The notes beneath the pieces were generated by a model. It was not told the origin of the DNA. It saw only the letters and a list, made by a program, of their open reading frames with translations, and did not search any database. Below are positions 7,797-16,289 of a DNA stretch of 64,000 nucleotides, in pieces. Origin of the DNA: Bdellovibrio bacteriovorus W (lineage in GTDB: Bacteria; Bdellovibrionota; Bdellovibrionia; Bdellovibrionales; Bdellovibrionaceae). Location of the stretch: NCBI GenBank assembly GCA_000525675.1, contig CP002190.1, positions 2,046,001 through 2,110,000 on the forward strand, read 5' to 3'. Numbering within the stretch: position 1 is the stretch's first letter; the number at the start of each line of letters is the position of its first letter. The position numbers were made by a program, and so were the translations under genes.

Positions 7797-8528
7797 ATGC
7801 GCGCTGATGGCCGCCAATTCGATCAACTTCGATCTATTAAAATCACCCCTCATGTTTCAGAATACGCAGAAGGTTCTTGTATCGTTGAGTTTGGAAAAAC
7901 AAAAGTTCTCTGCACAGCAACTTACGAGGCGAAAGCCCCTTCTTGGTTGGTTGGAACTGGCGCTGGCTGGATCACAGCAGAGTATGGCATGCTGCCACGC
8001 TCAACCCACTCTCGCATCAAACGTGAAAAATCAATGAACGGTGGAAGAACACAAGAGATCTCTCGCCTAATTGGTCGCTCTTTGCGTGCTGCTGTGGATT
8101 TAAAACTTCTTTCCGAAAAACAAATCATCATCGACTGCGACGTTCTGAATGCCGACGGTGGCACTCGCACAGCTGCAATCACAGGTGGTTATGTAGCTTT
8201 GGCTCTGGCAGTTAAAAAACTTTTAGCTGTGAGTGAGCTTAAAGCAAATCCACTTATTAACTACGTTTCTGCTGTGAGCGTGGGTTTACATAATGATCAA
8301 ATTCTTTTAGATCTTAACTATGATGAAGACTCTTCCATCAGCACTGATATGAACTTTGTTATGACCGATAAGGGAACATTCGTTGAAGTTCAAGGCACTG
8401 CCGAACATCACCCGTTCACCAAACAACAGATGCTGAATATGATGGAAACAGCAGAGCGCGCTTGCCGTGAGTTATTCATTCACCAAGCTGCGATTGTTGG
8501 CGAAACTCACCGCATCGCTGGTCAATAA
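7797..8528 (+). CDS. rph: ribonuclease PH
   Basis: 243 residues, normal for the family. The N-terminus MRADGRQFDQLRSIKI matches the R-x-D-G-R signature, followed by AEGSCIVEFGKTKVLCTA, the GWITAEYGMLPRSTHSR block, and the phosphate-binding SRLIGRSLRAAVD. It removes nucleotides from tRNA 3' ends by phosphorolysis in the cytoplasm. A strong SD (AGGAGG) sits just upstream. Twelve bp separate it from rdgB, so rph-rdgB is an operon, a pairing common in many bacteria, probably joined with the upstream amidase. Confidence 0.96.
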   Translation: MRADGRQFDQLRSIKITPHVSEYAEGSCIVEFGKTKVLCTATYEAKAPSWLVGTGAGWITAEYGMLPRSTHSRIKREKSMNGGRTQEISRLIGRSLRAAVDLKLLSEKQIIIDCDVLNADGGTRTAAITGGYVALALAVKKLLAVSELKANPLINYVSAVSVGLHNDQILLDLNYDEDSSISTDMNFVMTDKGTFVEVQGTAEHHPFTKQQMLNMMETAERACRELFIHQAAIVGETHRIAGQ

Positions 8529-8540
8529 AAAGGAGTTCCT

Positions 8541-9137
8541 ATGGAAATCTGGATTGCTACAGGCAATAAAGGTAAACTCACAGAATACAAAATTCTTCTT
8601 AATAGCCTTGGTGAAGTAAATCTTCACCACCAAGGTGAACTCTCTGCTTTCACTCCCCGCCCTGAAGACGGAAAAACTTTTGAAGACAATGCCCGCATTA
8701 AAGCTCGCAGTTTAAGAGCCGTAAAAAATAACGTGTGGGTTATCGGGGAAGATTCCGGTTTAGTTGTTGAGGGATTAAACGGTTTACCAGGTATTCACTC
8801 TGCTCGTTATGCTGGCCCTAAAGCCTCTGACAGTGAAAACGTCTCTAAACTTTTAAAAATGACAGCTCTTAAGCCAATGCCTAATCGCAATGCGAGCTTT
8901 GTTTGCTCTACGATCGTTTATACGCCTACCGGTGAAGAATGGGTTTTCACAGGAGAACTTAAAGGCACTCTTGCAACAAAACCAGCGGGCGTTCATGGTT
9001 TTGGATATGATCCTGTGTTTATCCCGGAAGGTGAAACTCAGACTCTGGCAGAGCTTGGGAGTGGCTATAAAACACAACACTCTCACCGTGCTCGCGCCAT
9101 GAAGGCGTTCATAGAGAAACTTTCTAGCACAATGTAA
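8541..9137 (+). CDS. rdgB: XTP/dITP pyrophosphatase (HAM1/RdgB)
   Basis: 198 residues. Family motifs in order: IATGNKGKLTEYK at the N-terminus (nucleotide/phosphate), FEDNARIKA, GEDSGLVVEGLNGLPGIHSARYAG (metal Asp and purine pocket), and GFGYDPVF near the C-terminus. It hydrolyses dITP, XTP and ITP to monophosphates, keeping deaminated purines out of DNA. Preceded by SD AAAGGAG and followed by a clear terminator, so it is the last gene of the rph operon. Confidence 0.95.
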   Translation: MEIWIATGNKGKLTEYKILLNSLGEVNLHHQGELSAFTPRPEDGKTFEDNARIKARSLRAVKNNVWVIGEDSGLVVEGLNGLPGIHSARYAGPKASDSENVSKLLKMTALKPMPNRNASFVCSTIVYTPTGEEWVFTGELKGTLATKPAGVHGFGYDPVFIPEGETQTLAELGSGYKTQHSHRARAMKAFIEKLSSTM

Positions 9138-9146
9138 AAACAAGAA

Positions 9147-9173
9147 GAGCGACTGCCTAAGTCGCTCTTTTTA
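9147..9173 (+). terminator. Rho-independent terminator after rdgB
   Basis: Stem GAGCGAC/GTCGCTC (9147-9153 with 9161-9167) followed by a T-rich run. Confidence 0.88.
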
Positions 9174-9329
9174 ATTGGTCCCCTTAGTAGAAACTCTAGT
9201 TTCACTCTCAAATTTCAATTCACTTTCATTCCACAGATCACTTCGTTTTCAGAGACCGTCTTACACTTGTGACAGATCAAATATGCGTTTAAGACTTAAA
9301 TGTACATTTCTTGAGCGAAAGGATCATTT

Positions 9330-10109
9330 ATGTCTTCTGAAAATCGCGAACTCAAAACAATCATGCATCCCACTAAAATGCGCGAGCTTAGAGTTAAAAA
9401 TATTCAGTCACTCTCTCCGACTTTAAAACGCATCACTTTCACGGGCGAAGAGCTTAAAGACTTTGTCAGCCTTTCGCCCGATGACCACGTTAAAATCTTT
9501 TTCCCCTACCCTGGCGAAGAAAAAGCAGTCCTTCCCACTTTCACTAAAGATGGCCCTGTCGTGGAAGGAGATCGTAAACCCCTTATGCGCGACTACACTC
9601 CCCGTCGTTACGACAACAATCTTTTAGAATTGGACATCGACTTTGTTTTACATGGAGAAGGTGTGGGCTCCCAATGGGCTGACTCTGCACAAATTGGTAA
9701 AACTTTAAATATTGCAGGTCCTCGAGGGTCACGCATTGTCCCCTACGCCTTTGATTGGTACCTCATGATTGGTGATGAATGCGCTATTCCCTCTTTTGCA
9801 AGAAGGATCACCGAGCTTCCTGAAAATGCCAAAGGACTCATCTTTATTGAAGTAGCTTCCGAGGAACAAATTGTTGAGCTGCCTCAACATTCTCACTTTG
9901 AAGTGAAATGGGTTCTGCGCAAGGACCTTCCTGCTGGAAGCACGCAACCCCTTAAAGAAGCTCTGATGAAAACAGCCTTCCCAACGGGGGATTTTTTCAG
10001 TTGGGTTTCCTGCGAGAAGGCCTGTGCGATGGAACTTAAGGATTTTTTGATCACCGTGCGTGGTGCTGAAGAATCTTGGGTAAAGGCCACTGGTTATTGG
10101 AGTTTATAG
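9330..10109 (+). CDS. siderophore-interacting protein (FAD ferric reductase family)
   Basis: 259 residues. The N-terminal FAD-binding part shows LKRITFTGEELKDF, then the family hallmark MRDYTPRRYD (R-x-Y-(T/S)-x-R for the flavin), and HGEGVGSQWADSAQIG with NIAGPRGS. The second part has YLMIGDECAIPSFARRI, the NAD(P)H-side G-D-E/D-T/C-A-x-P-A/S motif. The end lacks the frequent Lys/Arg-rich tail but keeps the WxxxxGYW close. It is thought to release iron from ferric siderophores in the cytoplasm using NAD(P)H. SD GAAAGGA precedes ATG 9330. Alone between terminators; no siderophore genes nearby. Confidence 0.85.
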   Translation: MSSENRELKTIMHPTKMRELRVKNIQSLSPTLKRITFTGEELKDFVSLSPDDHVKIFFPYPGEEKAVLPTFTKDGPVVEGDRKPLMRDYTPRRYDNNLLELDIDFVLHGEGVGSQWADSAQIGKTLNIAGPRGSRIVPYAFDWYLMIGDECAIPSFARRITELPENAKGLIFIEVASEEQIVELPQHSHFEVKWVLRKDLPAGSTQPLKEALMKTAFPTGDFFSWVSCEKACAMELKDFLITVRGAEESWVKATGYWSL

Positions 10110-10119
10110 TTTCTATTTT

Positions 10120-10241
10120 TTGGCACCTTGCTTGCTCTATGGAGACTGAGCTTTCAGTGAGGTGCTAAAAGTAAATCTAGCGGGTTTTAAACCCGTTGGC
10201 CCTGTACTTTTTTCACTCCTGAAGCCTGCTTAAACAGGAGT
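10120..10241 (+). promoter_or_regulatory. three consecutive hairpins; the last occludes an SD
   Basis: Stem 1: TTGGCACCT (10120-10128) with AGGTGCTAA (10160-10168), nine pairs as RNA, enclosing CTGA/TCAG. Stem 2: AAAAGTA (10167-10173) with TACTTTT, enclosing CGGGTTT/AAACCCG and ending in six Ts; this may terminate the upstream flavoprotein gene. Stem 3: ACTCCTG (10215-10221) with CAGGAGT (10235-10241), which covers the AGGAG ribosome-binding site of the gene at 10246. Stems 1 and 2 share two bases. Confidence 0.5.
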
Positions 10242-10245
10242 ACGT

Positions 10246-10662
10246 ATGAAGTTTAGCTTTCGCCAGTTCATTCTATTTACGGTGATCTTTTTTGGAACTC
10301 TGATCTTTTTCAAATCAGAGGCTTTTGCCAAAGACTCCTGCTCTTGCATCGCCAATCCGATGACCAAGCAATATCAAAACTATTCCAAGCACTTCTGGGG
10401 CAATCACCGTGCTTGGAGCTGCGTTTATACATGCTACGTTCCTGGCGAAGGAAAAATCGAAGTCGAGGGCTTTCACGAAAAGTACTACTTCAGCCAAAAA
10501 GATAATGGCTCTGAGGGAATCTGCGCTGGCATCCCACTCGATTACGTTTATAACAACTATGTAGGCTGGTACATTTATATGCCCAAAGAGCCTCGCCACT
10601 TCGACCCTCTGCGATCTAATTCAAAAAATCTCAAAGCTTGGGCCAAAGAGACTTGCCGCTAA
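10246..10662 (+). CDS. secreted Cys-containing protein, function unknown
   Basis: 138 residues with a signal peptide ending near KSEAFA, leaving about 110 residues. The mature part has six cysteines (DSCSC, WSCVYTC, GICAG, ETCR), which suggests disulfides in the periplasm or outside, and many Tyr/Trp residues. No family recognised. The SD CAGGAG lies five nucleotides before ATG 10246 and is within a 7-bp stem (10215-10241), so translation may be controlled by leader structure. Single gene between the flavoprotein and prs. Confidence 0.65.
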   Translation: MKFSFRQFILFTVIFFGTLIFFKSEAFAKDSCSCIANPMTKQYQNYSKHFWGNHRAWSCVYTCYVPGEGKIEVEGFHEKYYFSQKDNGSEGICAGIPLDYVYNNYVGWYIYMPKEPRHFDPLRSNSKNLKAWAKETCR

Positions 10663-10793
10663 GAACTTGTCTTGCTAAGTTTTTCGCAGCTATTTGAAAG
10701 CTAACAGATTGCTCAGGCGGTTAGGAGCCGACAAGACGGCGAACTGACCCTTTGGCAATTTGAACGCACTTTTAACTCAGGAGACTACGAGTG

Positions 10794-11738
10794 ATGAAGG
10801 GCCTAAAAATCTTTACAGCCAATGCCAATCCAGGACTTGCACAAAAAGTTGCAGAAGCCGCTGGAGTCGAATTAGGGTTTTGCGAAGTCAGCCACTTCGC
10901 AGACGGAGAGATCCAAGTCGAAATTCATGAAAGTGTTCGCGGACAGCATGTCTTTGTGATCCAAAGCACCTGCCCCCCAGTGAACCAAAACTATATGGAG
11001 CTTTTCGTCATGCTCGACGCCCTGAGAAGAGCATCCGCAGCCTCCATCACAGCGGTGATCCCGTATTTTGGGTATGCCCGCCAAGACCGCAAGGTGGCCC
11101 CGCGCGCCCCTATATCTGCTAAACTGATGGCAGACCTAACTACCACCGCTGGCGCTGACCGCGTGGTTTCCATTGACCTTCACGCTGCCCAAATTCAAGG
11201 CTTCTTTAACGTTCCAGTGGATCACTTATTCGCCATTCCTACCCTAGCCCGCGCTTGGAGAGAGCATTACGGCGAGGGCGAAGAGTTTGTCGCAGTGAGT
11301 CCAGATGCTGGCGGAGTGGAAAGAACACGAGCTTTTGCTAAAAGAATTGAAGCCTCTATCGCAATTATTGATAAGCGCCGTTCTGGCCCAAATGAAGCCA
11401 AAGCGCTCCACCTCATTGGGGATGTCACTGGCAAAACCGCAGTTATCGTCGATGACATGATTGATACGGCTGGCACTCTTACACAAGCAGTTGACAGTCT
11501 TATTAAAAATGGTGCAAAAAGGGTGATCGCCGTGGCGACCCATCCGGTTTTATCTGGACCTGCCATCCGTCGATTGAAGGAAAGCCCTATTGATAAAGTA
11601 TGGGTCACCGACACAATCCCGCTCAGTGATGAAGCTAAAGAATGTGGAAAAATCGAAGTGATTTCAGTGGCTGCTGTTCTCGCAGAAGCTATTAAACGAA
11701 TTCACGGCAATGATTCTGTCAGCAGTCTTTTTGACTAA
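10794..11738 (+). CDS. prs: ribose-phosphate pyrophosphokinase
   Basis: 314 residues. Contains the class I PRPP synthetase landmarks: IFTANANPGLAQKVAEA, the flexible-loop region YFGYARQDRK, HAAQIQGFF, and the PRPP-binding loop VIVDDMIDTAGT. Makes PRPP from ribose 5-phosphate and ATP for nucleotide, His and NAD synthesis. ATG 10794 is preferred to the adjacent GTG 10791 because the SD AGGAG ends about ten bases before it; both are possible. The 130-bp leader contains GCCG-ACAAGA-CGGC and a CTTGTC/GACAAG pairing of unknown meaning. Gene order prs, rplY, pth, ychF is a well-known bacterial cluster. Confidence 0.96.
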   Translation: MKGLKIFTANANPGLAQKVAEAAGVELGFCEVSHFADGEIQVEIHESVRGQHVFVIQSTCPPVNQNYMELFVMLDALRRASAASITAVIPYFGYARQDRKVAPRAPISAKLMADLTTTAGADRVVSIDLHAAQIQGFFNVPVDHLFAIPTLARAWREHYGEGEEFVAVSPDAGGVERTRAFAKRIEASIAIIDKRRSGPNEAKALHLIGDVTGKTAVIVDDMIDTAGTLTQAVDSLIKNGAKRVIAVATHPVLSGPAIRRLKESPIDKVWVTDTIPLSDEAKECGKIEVISVAAVLAEAIKRIHGNDSVSSLFD

Positions 11739-11826
11739 AGACAGTTTTGATTAAATAAACAACTCTCTTTCCATAGTGGAGGGAGAATTTAAACTCAATC
11801 CTCTATTGGACTAGAAGGAATACAAA

Positions 11827-12450
11827 ATGAAAAATAGAATCGACCTAACAGTTGAAACTCGTGAAACTGGTAAACACCACAGCCGTTCACTTCGCTCAAA
11901 CCGCCAAGTACCTGCAGTTATCTACGGTGCTGTAAATGAGCCGATCAACGTTTCTGTTCTTGAAAAAGACATCGTGAAGTACAACACTCGTGCTTACGAG
12001 AATGCTCTTTACAACCTAAAAGGCACTGGCACTAAAGCTGATGGTATCGTTGTTCTTCTTAAAGACGTAGACGTTCACCCTCTTTCTCGCCGTCCACAAC
12101 ACGTTGACTTCTTTGCTCTTGATCTTTCAAAAGCAGTTCGCGTTGACGTTGAAGTTCGCCTAGAAGGTAAATCAATCGGTGTATCTGAAGGCGGTCTATT
12201 GAATATCGTTCTTCGCTCAGTTGAAGTTGAGTGTTTACCAACTGAAATTCCTGAGTTCCTAGTAGCTGACATCACTGACCTTAACATCGGTGACGCTCTT
12301 CACGTATCTGATCTTAAAGTAACTGGTTCAGTGAAAATGATCACTGGAAACGACCAAACTATCGCGGTTGTTTCTGAGCAAGCTGAAGAAGCTACTCCAG
12401 TTGCAGCAGCGGCTCCGGCAGCAGCAGCAGCTCCAGCGAAAAAGAAGTAA
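11827..12450 (+). CDS. rplY: 50S ribosomal protein L25 (CTC form)
   Basis: 207 residues, the long CTC version: an L25 domain (about 1-92; QVPAVIYGAVNEPINVSV, DVHPLSRRPQHVDF) that binds 5S rRNA, and a C-terminal TL5-like beta domain (about 100-190; GLLNIVLRSVEVECLPTEIP). It ends in a low-complexity Ala/Pro tail and KKK. SD AGAAGGAA precedes the ATG. Codon use is strongly biased, as expected for a highly expressed ribosomal gene. Own terminator downstream. Confidence 0.96.
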   Translation: MKNRIDLTVETRETGKHHSRSLRSNRQVPAVIYGAVNEPINVSVLEKDIVKYNTRAYENALYNLKGTGTKADGIVVLLKDVDVHPLSRRPQHVDFFALDLSKAVRVDVEVRLEGKSIGVSEGGLLNIVLRSVEVECLPTEIPEFLVADITDLNIGDALHVSDLKVTGSVKMITGNDQTIAVVSEQAEEATPVAAAAPAAAAAPAKKK

Positions 12451-12487
12451 TTTGAGGACATCCTCAAAGAATCTTGATAGTTCTTTA

Positions 12488-12518
12488 AAGGGGCTGATTT
12501 ATTTCAGTCCCTTTTTTT
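12488..12518 (+). terminator. Rho-independent terminator after rplY
   Basis: Stem AAGGGGCTGA/TCAGTCCCTT (one G-U) followed by seven Ts. Confidence 0.88.
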
Positions 12519-12582
12519 ATTTCAGAAATCTAGCTTTAGAGGAATTAATGCCTCTGTTCTGACTTTACGGAGACTTTGCCTT

Positions 12583-13146
12583 ATGTGGTTGATCGTCGGC
12601 CTTGGAAATCCAGGGAATCAATACAAACTGACAAGACATAATATCGGCTTTATGGCCATTGACTACTTCTTAGAGGGTTTAGGCAATCCTCCCGTAAAAA
12701 ACCAATTCAAAGCCGAAGTGAGCCAAGTGAATTGGAAGGGTCATCAACTTGTATTCTGCAAGCCTCAGACATTTATGAATCTCTCTGGTGAGTCTGTTCA
12801 ACCGCTCATGGGCTTTTACAAAATCCCTCTGGAGCATCTCATTGTTCTCCATGACGACATTGATCAGCCTTTCAACCAAATGAAAATTCATAAAAACCGT
12901 GGGCACGGTGGGCATAATGGCATTAAGAGCATCACCAACCTCATGGGAACCATGGACTACACGCGCCTAAAGCTGGGTGTCGGCCGTCCTGAAAATCCCA
13001 ATATTCCAGTGGCCGACTTCGTTTTGGGGAAATTCACCAATGAAGAGTTCGCTACTATGCCCGATTTCTTAAATCGCGGCTTAGACGCTGTCGAGAGCAT
13101 CATTCTTGATGGAGTCCAAAAAGCTTCGACAAAATTCAACGCTTAA
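12583..13146 (+). CDS. pth: peptidyl-tRNA hydrolase
   Basis: 187 residues. The start LIVGLGNPGNQYKLTRHNIGF holds the conserved Asn9 and catalytic His19; then KPQTFMNLSGESV, the LHDDID acid near residue 92, and GHGGHNGIKSI. It releases peptides from peptidyl-tRNAs that have dropped off ribosomes. Lies 3' of rplY and 41 bp before ychF, the usual neighbourhood. Confidence 0.96.
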   Translation: MWLIVGLGNPGNQYKLTRHNIGFMAIDYFLEGLGNPPVKNQFKAEVSQVNWKGHQLVFCKPQTFMNLSGESVQPLMGFYKIPLEHLIVLHDDIDQPFNQMKIHKNRGHGGHNGIKSITNLMGTMDYTRLKLGVGRPENPNIPVADFVLGKFTNEEFATMPDFLNRGLDAVESIILDGVQKASTKFNA

Positions 13147-13186
13147 GCTAGTGTGCTGTCATATTAGTTTTATAAAGGGGTCTTAA

Positions 13187-14287
13187 ATGGCACTACAAGT
13201 AGGTATTGTCGGCTTACCAAACGTCGGCAAAAGTACACTGTTCAACGCTCTGACTTCAGCAAAAGCTGAGGCTGCTAACTACCCGTTCTGTACAATCGAT
13301 CCGAACGTGGGCGTTGTAACAGTTCCAGATCCTCGCATGGATAAAATCACTTCATTTATCAAACCTCAAAAAGTAATCCCAACAACAATGGAGTTCGTGG
13401 ATATCGCGGGGATCGTTAAAGGCGCTTCTCAAGGTGAAGGCCTTGGTAACCAGTTCCTTTCGCACATTCGCCAAACAGACGCTATCGTTCACGTTGTTCG
13501 TTGTTTTGATGATCCAAATATCATCCACGTTGCTGGATCTGTTGATCCGCTTCGTGACATTGAGATCATCAACACAGAGCTTTTGTTGGCGGATCTTGAT
13601 TCTGTTGAAAAGAAATACCAACGCATTGAAAAAGTGGCGCGTAATACAACAGACAAAAAAATCAAAATGGAAGCTGAAGTTCTAAAAAAAGCAAAAGACG
13701 TTTTGGGCGAAGGTCTTCCTGCACGTTCACTGAATCTTGACGAAAACGAAATGCCATTCCTTCGTGATATGCACCTATTGACGTCAAAGCCTGTGCTTTA
13801 TGCAATGAACGTTTCTGATTCAGATTTTGCTGATGGTGGAAATGCTTGGACTCAAGCTGTTGAAAAACGTGCCGCAGAAGAAAACAATAAAACCATCATG
13901 ATCTGCTCAGCGATGGAAGCCGAAATTTCCCTTCTGCCACCTGAAGAGCGCAAAGAGTTCCTAGAGGCGATGAACGCTGAGGAGCCAGGTTTAAACCGTT
14001 TGATTCGTGAAGCGTACACTCTTTTGGGACTGCAAACGTACTTCACTGCTGGAGAAAAAGAAGTGCGTGCGTGGACTATTCGCACGGGCACTAAAGCTCC
14101 TCAAGCAGCAGGTGTGATCCATACAGATTTTGAAAAAGGATTTATTCGCGCTGAGACTTATCACTGTGAAGACCTGTTCAATTTGAAATCTGAACAAGCT
14201 GTTAAAGAGGCTGGAAAATACCGCCTTGAGGGCAAGGAATACATCGTTAAAGACGGCGATGTTCTCTTCTTCCGCTTTAACGTTTAA
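13187..14287 (+). CDS. ychF: redox-regulated ATPase YchF (Obg-like)
   Basis: 366 residues. The P-loop is GLPNVGKSTLFNAL near residue 8, the switch region reads NYPFCTIDPNVGVV, G3 is DIAGIVKGASQGEGLGN, and the base-recognition motif is MNVSDSD instead of the NKxD of GTPases, in keeping with the ATP preference of YchF. A coiled-coil insert (about 128-200) and a C-terminal TGS-like domain (about 280-366; VRAWTIRTGTKAPQAAGVIH) follow. Binds ribosomes and is linked to stress translation in other bacteria. Ends at a terminator. Confidence 0.96.
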   Translation: MALQVGIVGLPNVGKSTLFNALTSAKAEAANYPFCTIDPNVGVVTVPDPRMDKITSFIKPQKVIPTTMEFVDIAGIVKGASQGEGLGNQFLSHIRQTDAIVHVVRCFDDPNIIHVAGSVDPLRDIEIINTELLLADLDSVEKKYQRIEKVARNTTDKKIKMEAEVLKKAKDVLGEGLPARSLNLDENEMPFLRDMHLLTSKPVLYAMNVSDSDFADGGNAWTQAVEKRAAEENNKTIMICSAMEAEISLLPPEERKEFLEAMNAEEPGLNRLIREAYTLLGLQTYFTAGEKEVRAWTIRTGTKAPQAAGVIHTDFEKGFIRAETYHCEDLFNLKSEQAVKEAGKYRLEGKEYIVKDGDVLFFRFNV

Positions 14288-14324
14288 ACTGAAAAGTTTA
14301 CATTTTTTCTTTGTGAAGACACAA

Positions 14325-14360
14325 AATAAGGAGGCTCAAAGCCTCCTTATTTATTTTTTA
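14325..14360. terminator. Rho-independent terminator after ychF
   Basis: Stem AATAAGGAGGC/GCCTCCTTATT with loop TCAAA, then a T-rich run. Confidence 0.9.
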
Positions 14361-14450
14361 GAGTCCGCATTTTTAGTTGGTTATCAACTACTTCCCCAAA
14401 CCTCATCGCCTTTGATCTGAAACTCTTCTCGGTCTATTTATTCGGGCACT

Positions 14451-16073
14451 ATGAAAAGAAGAGATTTCCTAAAAAATTCCGCGCTCCTGACAGCTGTTTC
14501 TTCCCTGCCTTTAAAGTCCTTAGCTCAAGGAACTAAGTGGGCAGCAACAAAACTTCATGATGACATGCCGATTGCTAAAATTGAGAACTCTCAGTTTAAC
14601 AGCGTGGATTTTAATGGCGATGATATTGATCGCCCCCACGATCTTCTTTGGAATATAGATGGATACATCGCTAAAAAAGGTGGCGAGCCTTCAGTCACAG
14701 AAGATCTTGATGTAGCCATTATCGGTGGCGGTATGTCGGGATTGATTTCGGCACACTACTTAGGAAATAAAAAAATTGCTGTCTTTGAGGGTGACCGCCG
14801 ATTCGGTGGAAATTCTAAGGGTGAACAATATAAAGACTCTACCTACAGCATTGGTGCGGCTTATATCTGTGAGCCTGAAAAAGACTCTGCTATTGAAAGT
14901 CTTTTAAGCGATATCAACGTCCTTCGCCATGGACGCCTTGAAGATGGCGCTGACACTTCGGTTTTTCATCAAGGGCGCATTCACAAACACTTCTGGGCTG
15001 GAGCCACGGCGCCGAGTGCTAAAGCTCAATACGCTAAAATATTTCAACGCCTCAACGAAATCTACAACGATTCTGATTGGGATTGGCAAGGTGACTTTGC
15101 AAAGTCCATCGACAACCTCAGTTTTGAACAGTGGTTGCAAAAAGAATTTGGCGATGTCCATGAACACATCAAAGAGTACTTTCAACTTTATGGCTGGAGT
15201 TCTTTCTGTGGCTCGATCAGCGAGATCTCGGCTTTTCAATTCTTAGGTTTTATTGCCGCGGAAACTGAAAACATTATGGCCTTCCCTGGTGGAAATTCTT
15301 TTATTACTCAAGGCTTAGTGCGCTCTTTGCGCCAACGCCATGGTCACAGTGCTTTGCGCTCAGGAGCATTTGTACTGAGAGTGGAAGCTCAGAGTGACTC
15401 TGTGACGGTACTTTATGAAAACAATGTGGGTGAACTTGTAAAGGTTCGTGCAAAGCATGCGATTATGGCTTGTCAAAAATTTGTGGCTCGCCGATTACTT
15501 CCACAAATGTCAGAAGTTCAAGGAAATGCGATCCACTTCCTCCCTTACCGTGCTTACCTCGTAGGAAATGCGATCCTTAAGAAAAACTTCCAAAGCCCCA
15601 GCTATGAACTTTTCCAAATCAAAGGGAAGATGCCAAAGGACCCCACTGCAATGAATCGTGGAGATCGCACGTTTACGGATATCTGCTTTGGTTCATGGGC
15701 GGAAAAAGATCAAAACGAACACAGTGTACTCAGTCTTTACCACGGGATTCCTTACGATGGCGCTCGACAATTTCTTTTCAGCCCGATGTCGCATGATAAG
15801 TATCGTGAGAAGTATGAGACTGAACTTAAAACGATTCTTCCAGGCTTGGGAATTTCTGAGAGTGATTTATTAGGGCTTCGCCTCACTCGTTGGGGACACT
15901 CGCTACCACTATCACAAAAAGGGCTTCTAGCTTCTGGACAAGCCGCTCTGGCCAGTGAAAGCATCTTAGGGCGCATTCACTTTGCCAACCAAGATAACTG
16001 GATGAACCCGTGCTTTGAAACAGCTCAAGAAGTGGCAGAAGCTGCGACCTCTCTGATTTTAGAAAATATTTAA
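14451..16073 (+). CDS. Tat-exported FAD-dependent oxidoreductase (amine-oxidase fold)
   Basis: 540 residues. The N-terminus MKRRDFLKNSALLTAVSS carries a twin-arginine motif (RRDFLK) and a hydrophobic stretch ending SLAQG, so the folded protein is probably moved to the periplasm with its cofactor. Residues about 85-130 form the dinucleotide fold: DVAIIGGGMSGLISAHYLG, the Glu of VFEGDRRFGGNSKG, typical of NAD(P)-binding Rossmann-like flavin amine oxidases. The C-terminal part has WGHSLPLSQKG and IHFANQDNWMNPCFETA, which fits the second FAD contact. Substrate unknown. Single gene between two terminators. Confidence 0.8.
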   Translation: MKRRDFLKNSALLTAVSSLPLKSLAQGTKWAATKLHDDMPIAKIENSQFNSVDFNGDDIDRPHDLLWNIDGYIAKKGGEPSVTEDLDVAIIGGGMSGLISAHYLGNKKIAVFEGDRRFGGNSKGEQYKDSTYSIGAAYICEPEKDSAIESLLSDINVLRHGRLEDGADTSVFHQGRIHKHFWAGATAPSAKAQYAKIFQRLNEIYNDSDWDWQGDFAKSIDNLSFEQWLQKEFGDVHEHIKEYFQLYGWSSFCGSISEISAFQFLGFIAAETENIMAFPGGNSFITQGLVRSLRQRHGHSALRSGAFVLRVEAQSDSVTVLYENNVGELVKVRAKHAIMACQKFVARRLLPQMSEVQGNAIHFLPYRAYLVGNAILKKNFQSPSYELFQIKGKMPKDPTAMNRGDRTFTDICFGSWAEKDQNEHSVLSLYHGIPYDGARQFLFSPMSHDKYREKYETELKTILPGLGISESDLLGLRLTRWGHSLPLSQKGLLASGQAALASESILGRIHFANQDNWMNPCFETAQEVAEAATSLILENI

Positions 16074-16094
16074 TCTGACCGTGATACAGAACTA

Positions 16095-16134
16095 AGAACC
16101 CACTTTTAAATCTAAAAGTGGGTTCTCTTATTTT
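16095..16134. terminator. Rho-independent terminator
   Basis: Fourteen-bp perfect stem AGAACCCACTTTTA/TAAAAGTGGGTTCT with a 4-nt loop, followed by CTTATTTT. Ends the flavoprotein gene. Confidence 0.88.
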
Positions 16135-16208
16135 AAACTTATCAGAACACCCGTCCTACAAATCTAGCGGACGCCATTTTACCTGGAACGACTTTAAAAC
16201 TAGGTCCT

Positions 16209-16251
16209 TAAAATGCAAAAGGAGACTTACGCCTTCGCAGAGTCTCCTTTT
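16209..16251 (+). promoter_or_regulatory. possible -10 and 5' hairpin of a small-peptide transcript
   Basis: TAAAAT at 16209-16214 could be a -10 box; a weak TGGAAC lies 19 bp upstream. A start near 16220 would put an 11-bp perfect stem at the 5' end: AAAAGGAGACT (16217-16227) with AGTCTCCTTTT (16241-16251). Read on the minus strand the same stem is followed by TTTTGCATTTT and could end an antisense RNA. Confidence 0.4.
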
Positions 16252-16265
16252 GGATGGAACTTGTC

Positions 16266-16287
16266 CGACTTCCTAAAAAGGAGGTCG
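16266..16287 (+). promoter_or_regulatory. hairpin that sequesters the SD of the 32-aa ORF
   Basis: CGACTTCCT (16266-16274), loop AAAA, AGGAGGTCG (16279-16287). All nine positions pair, one as G-U. The 3' arm is the complete SD AGGAGG, five bases before the ATG at 16290. Opening this stem would be needed for efficient initiation. Confidence 0.7.
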
Positions 16288-16289
16288 AT

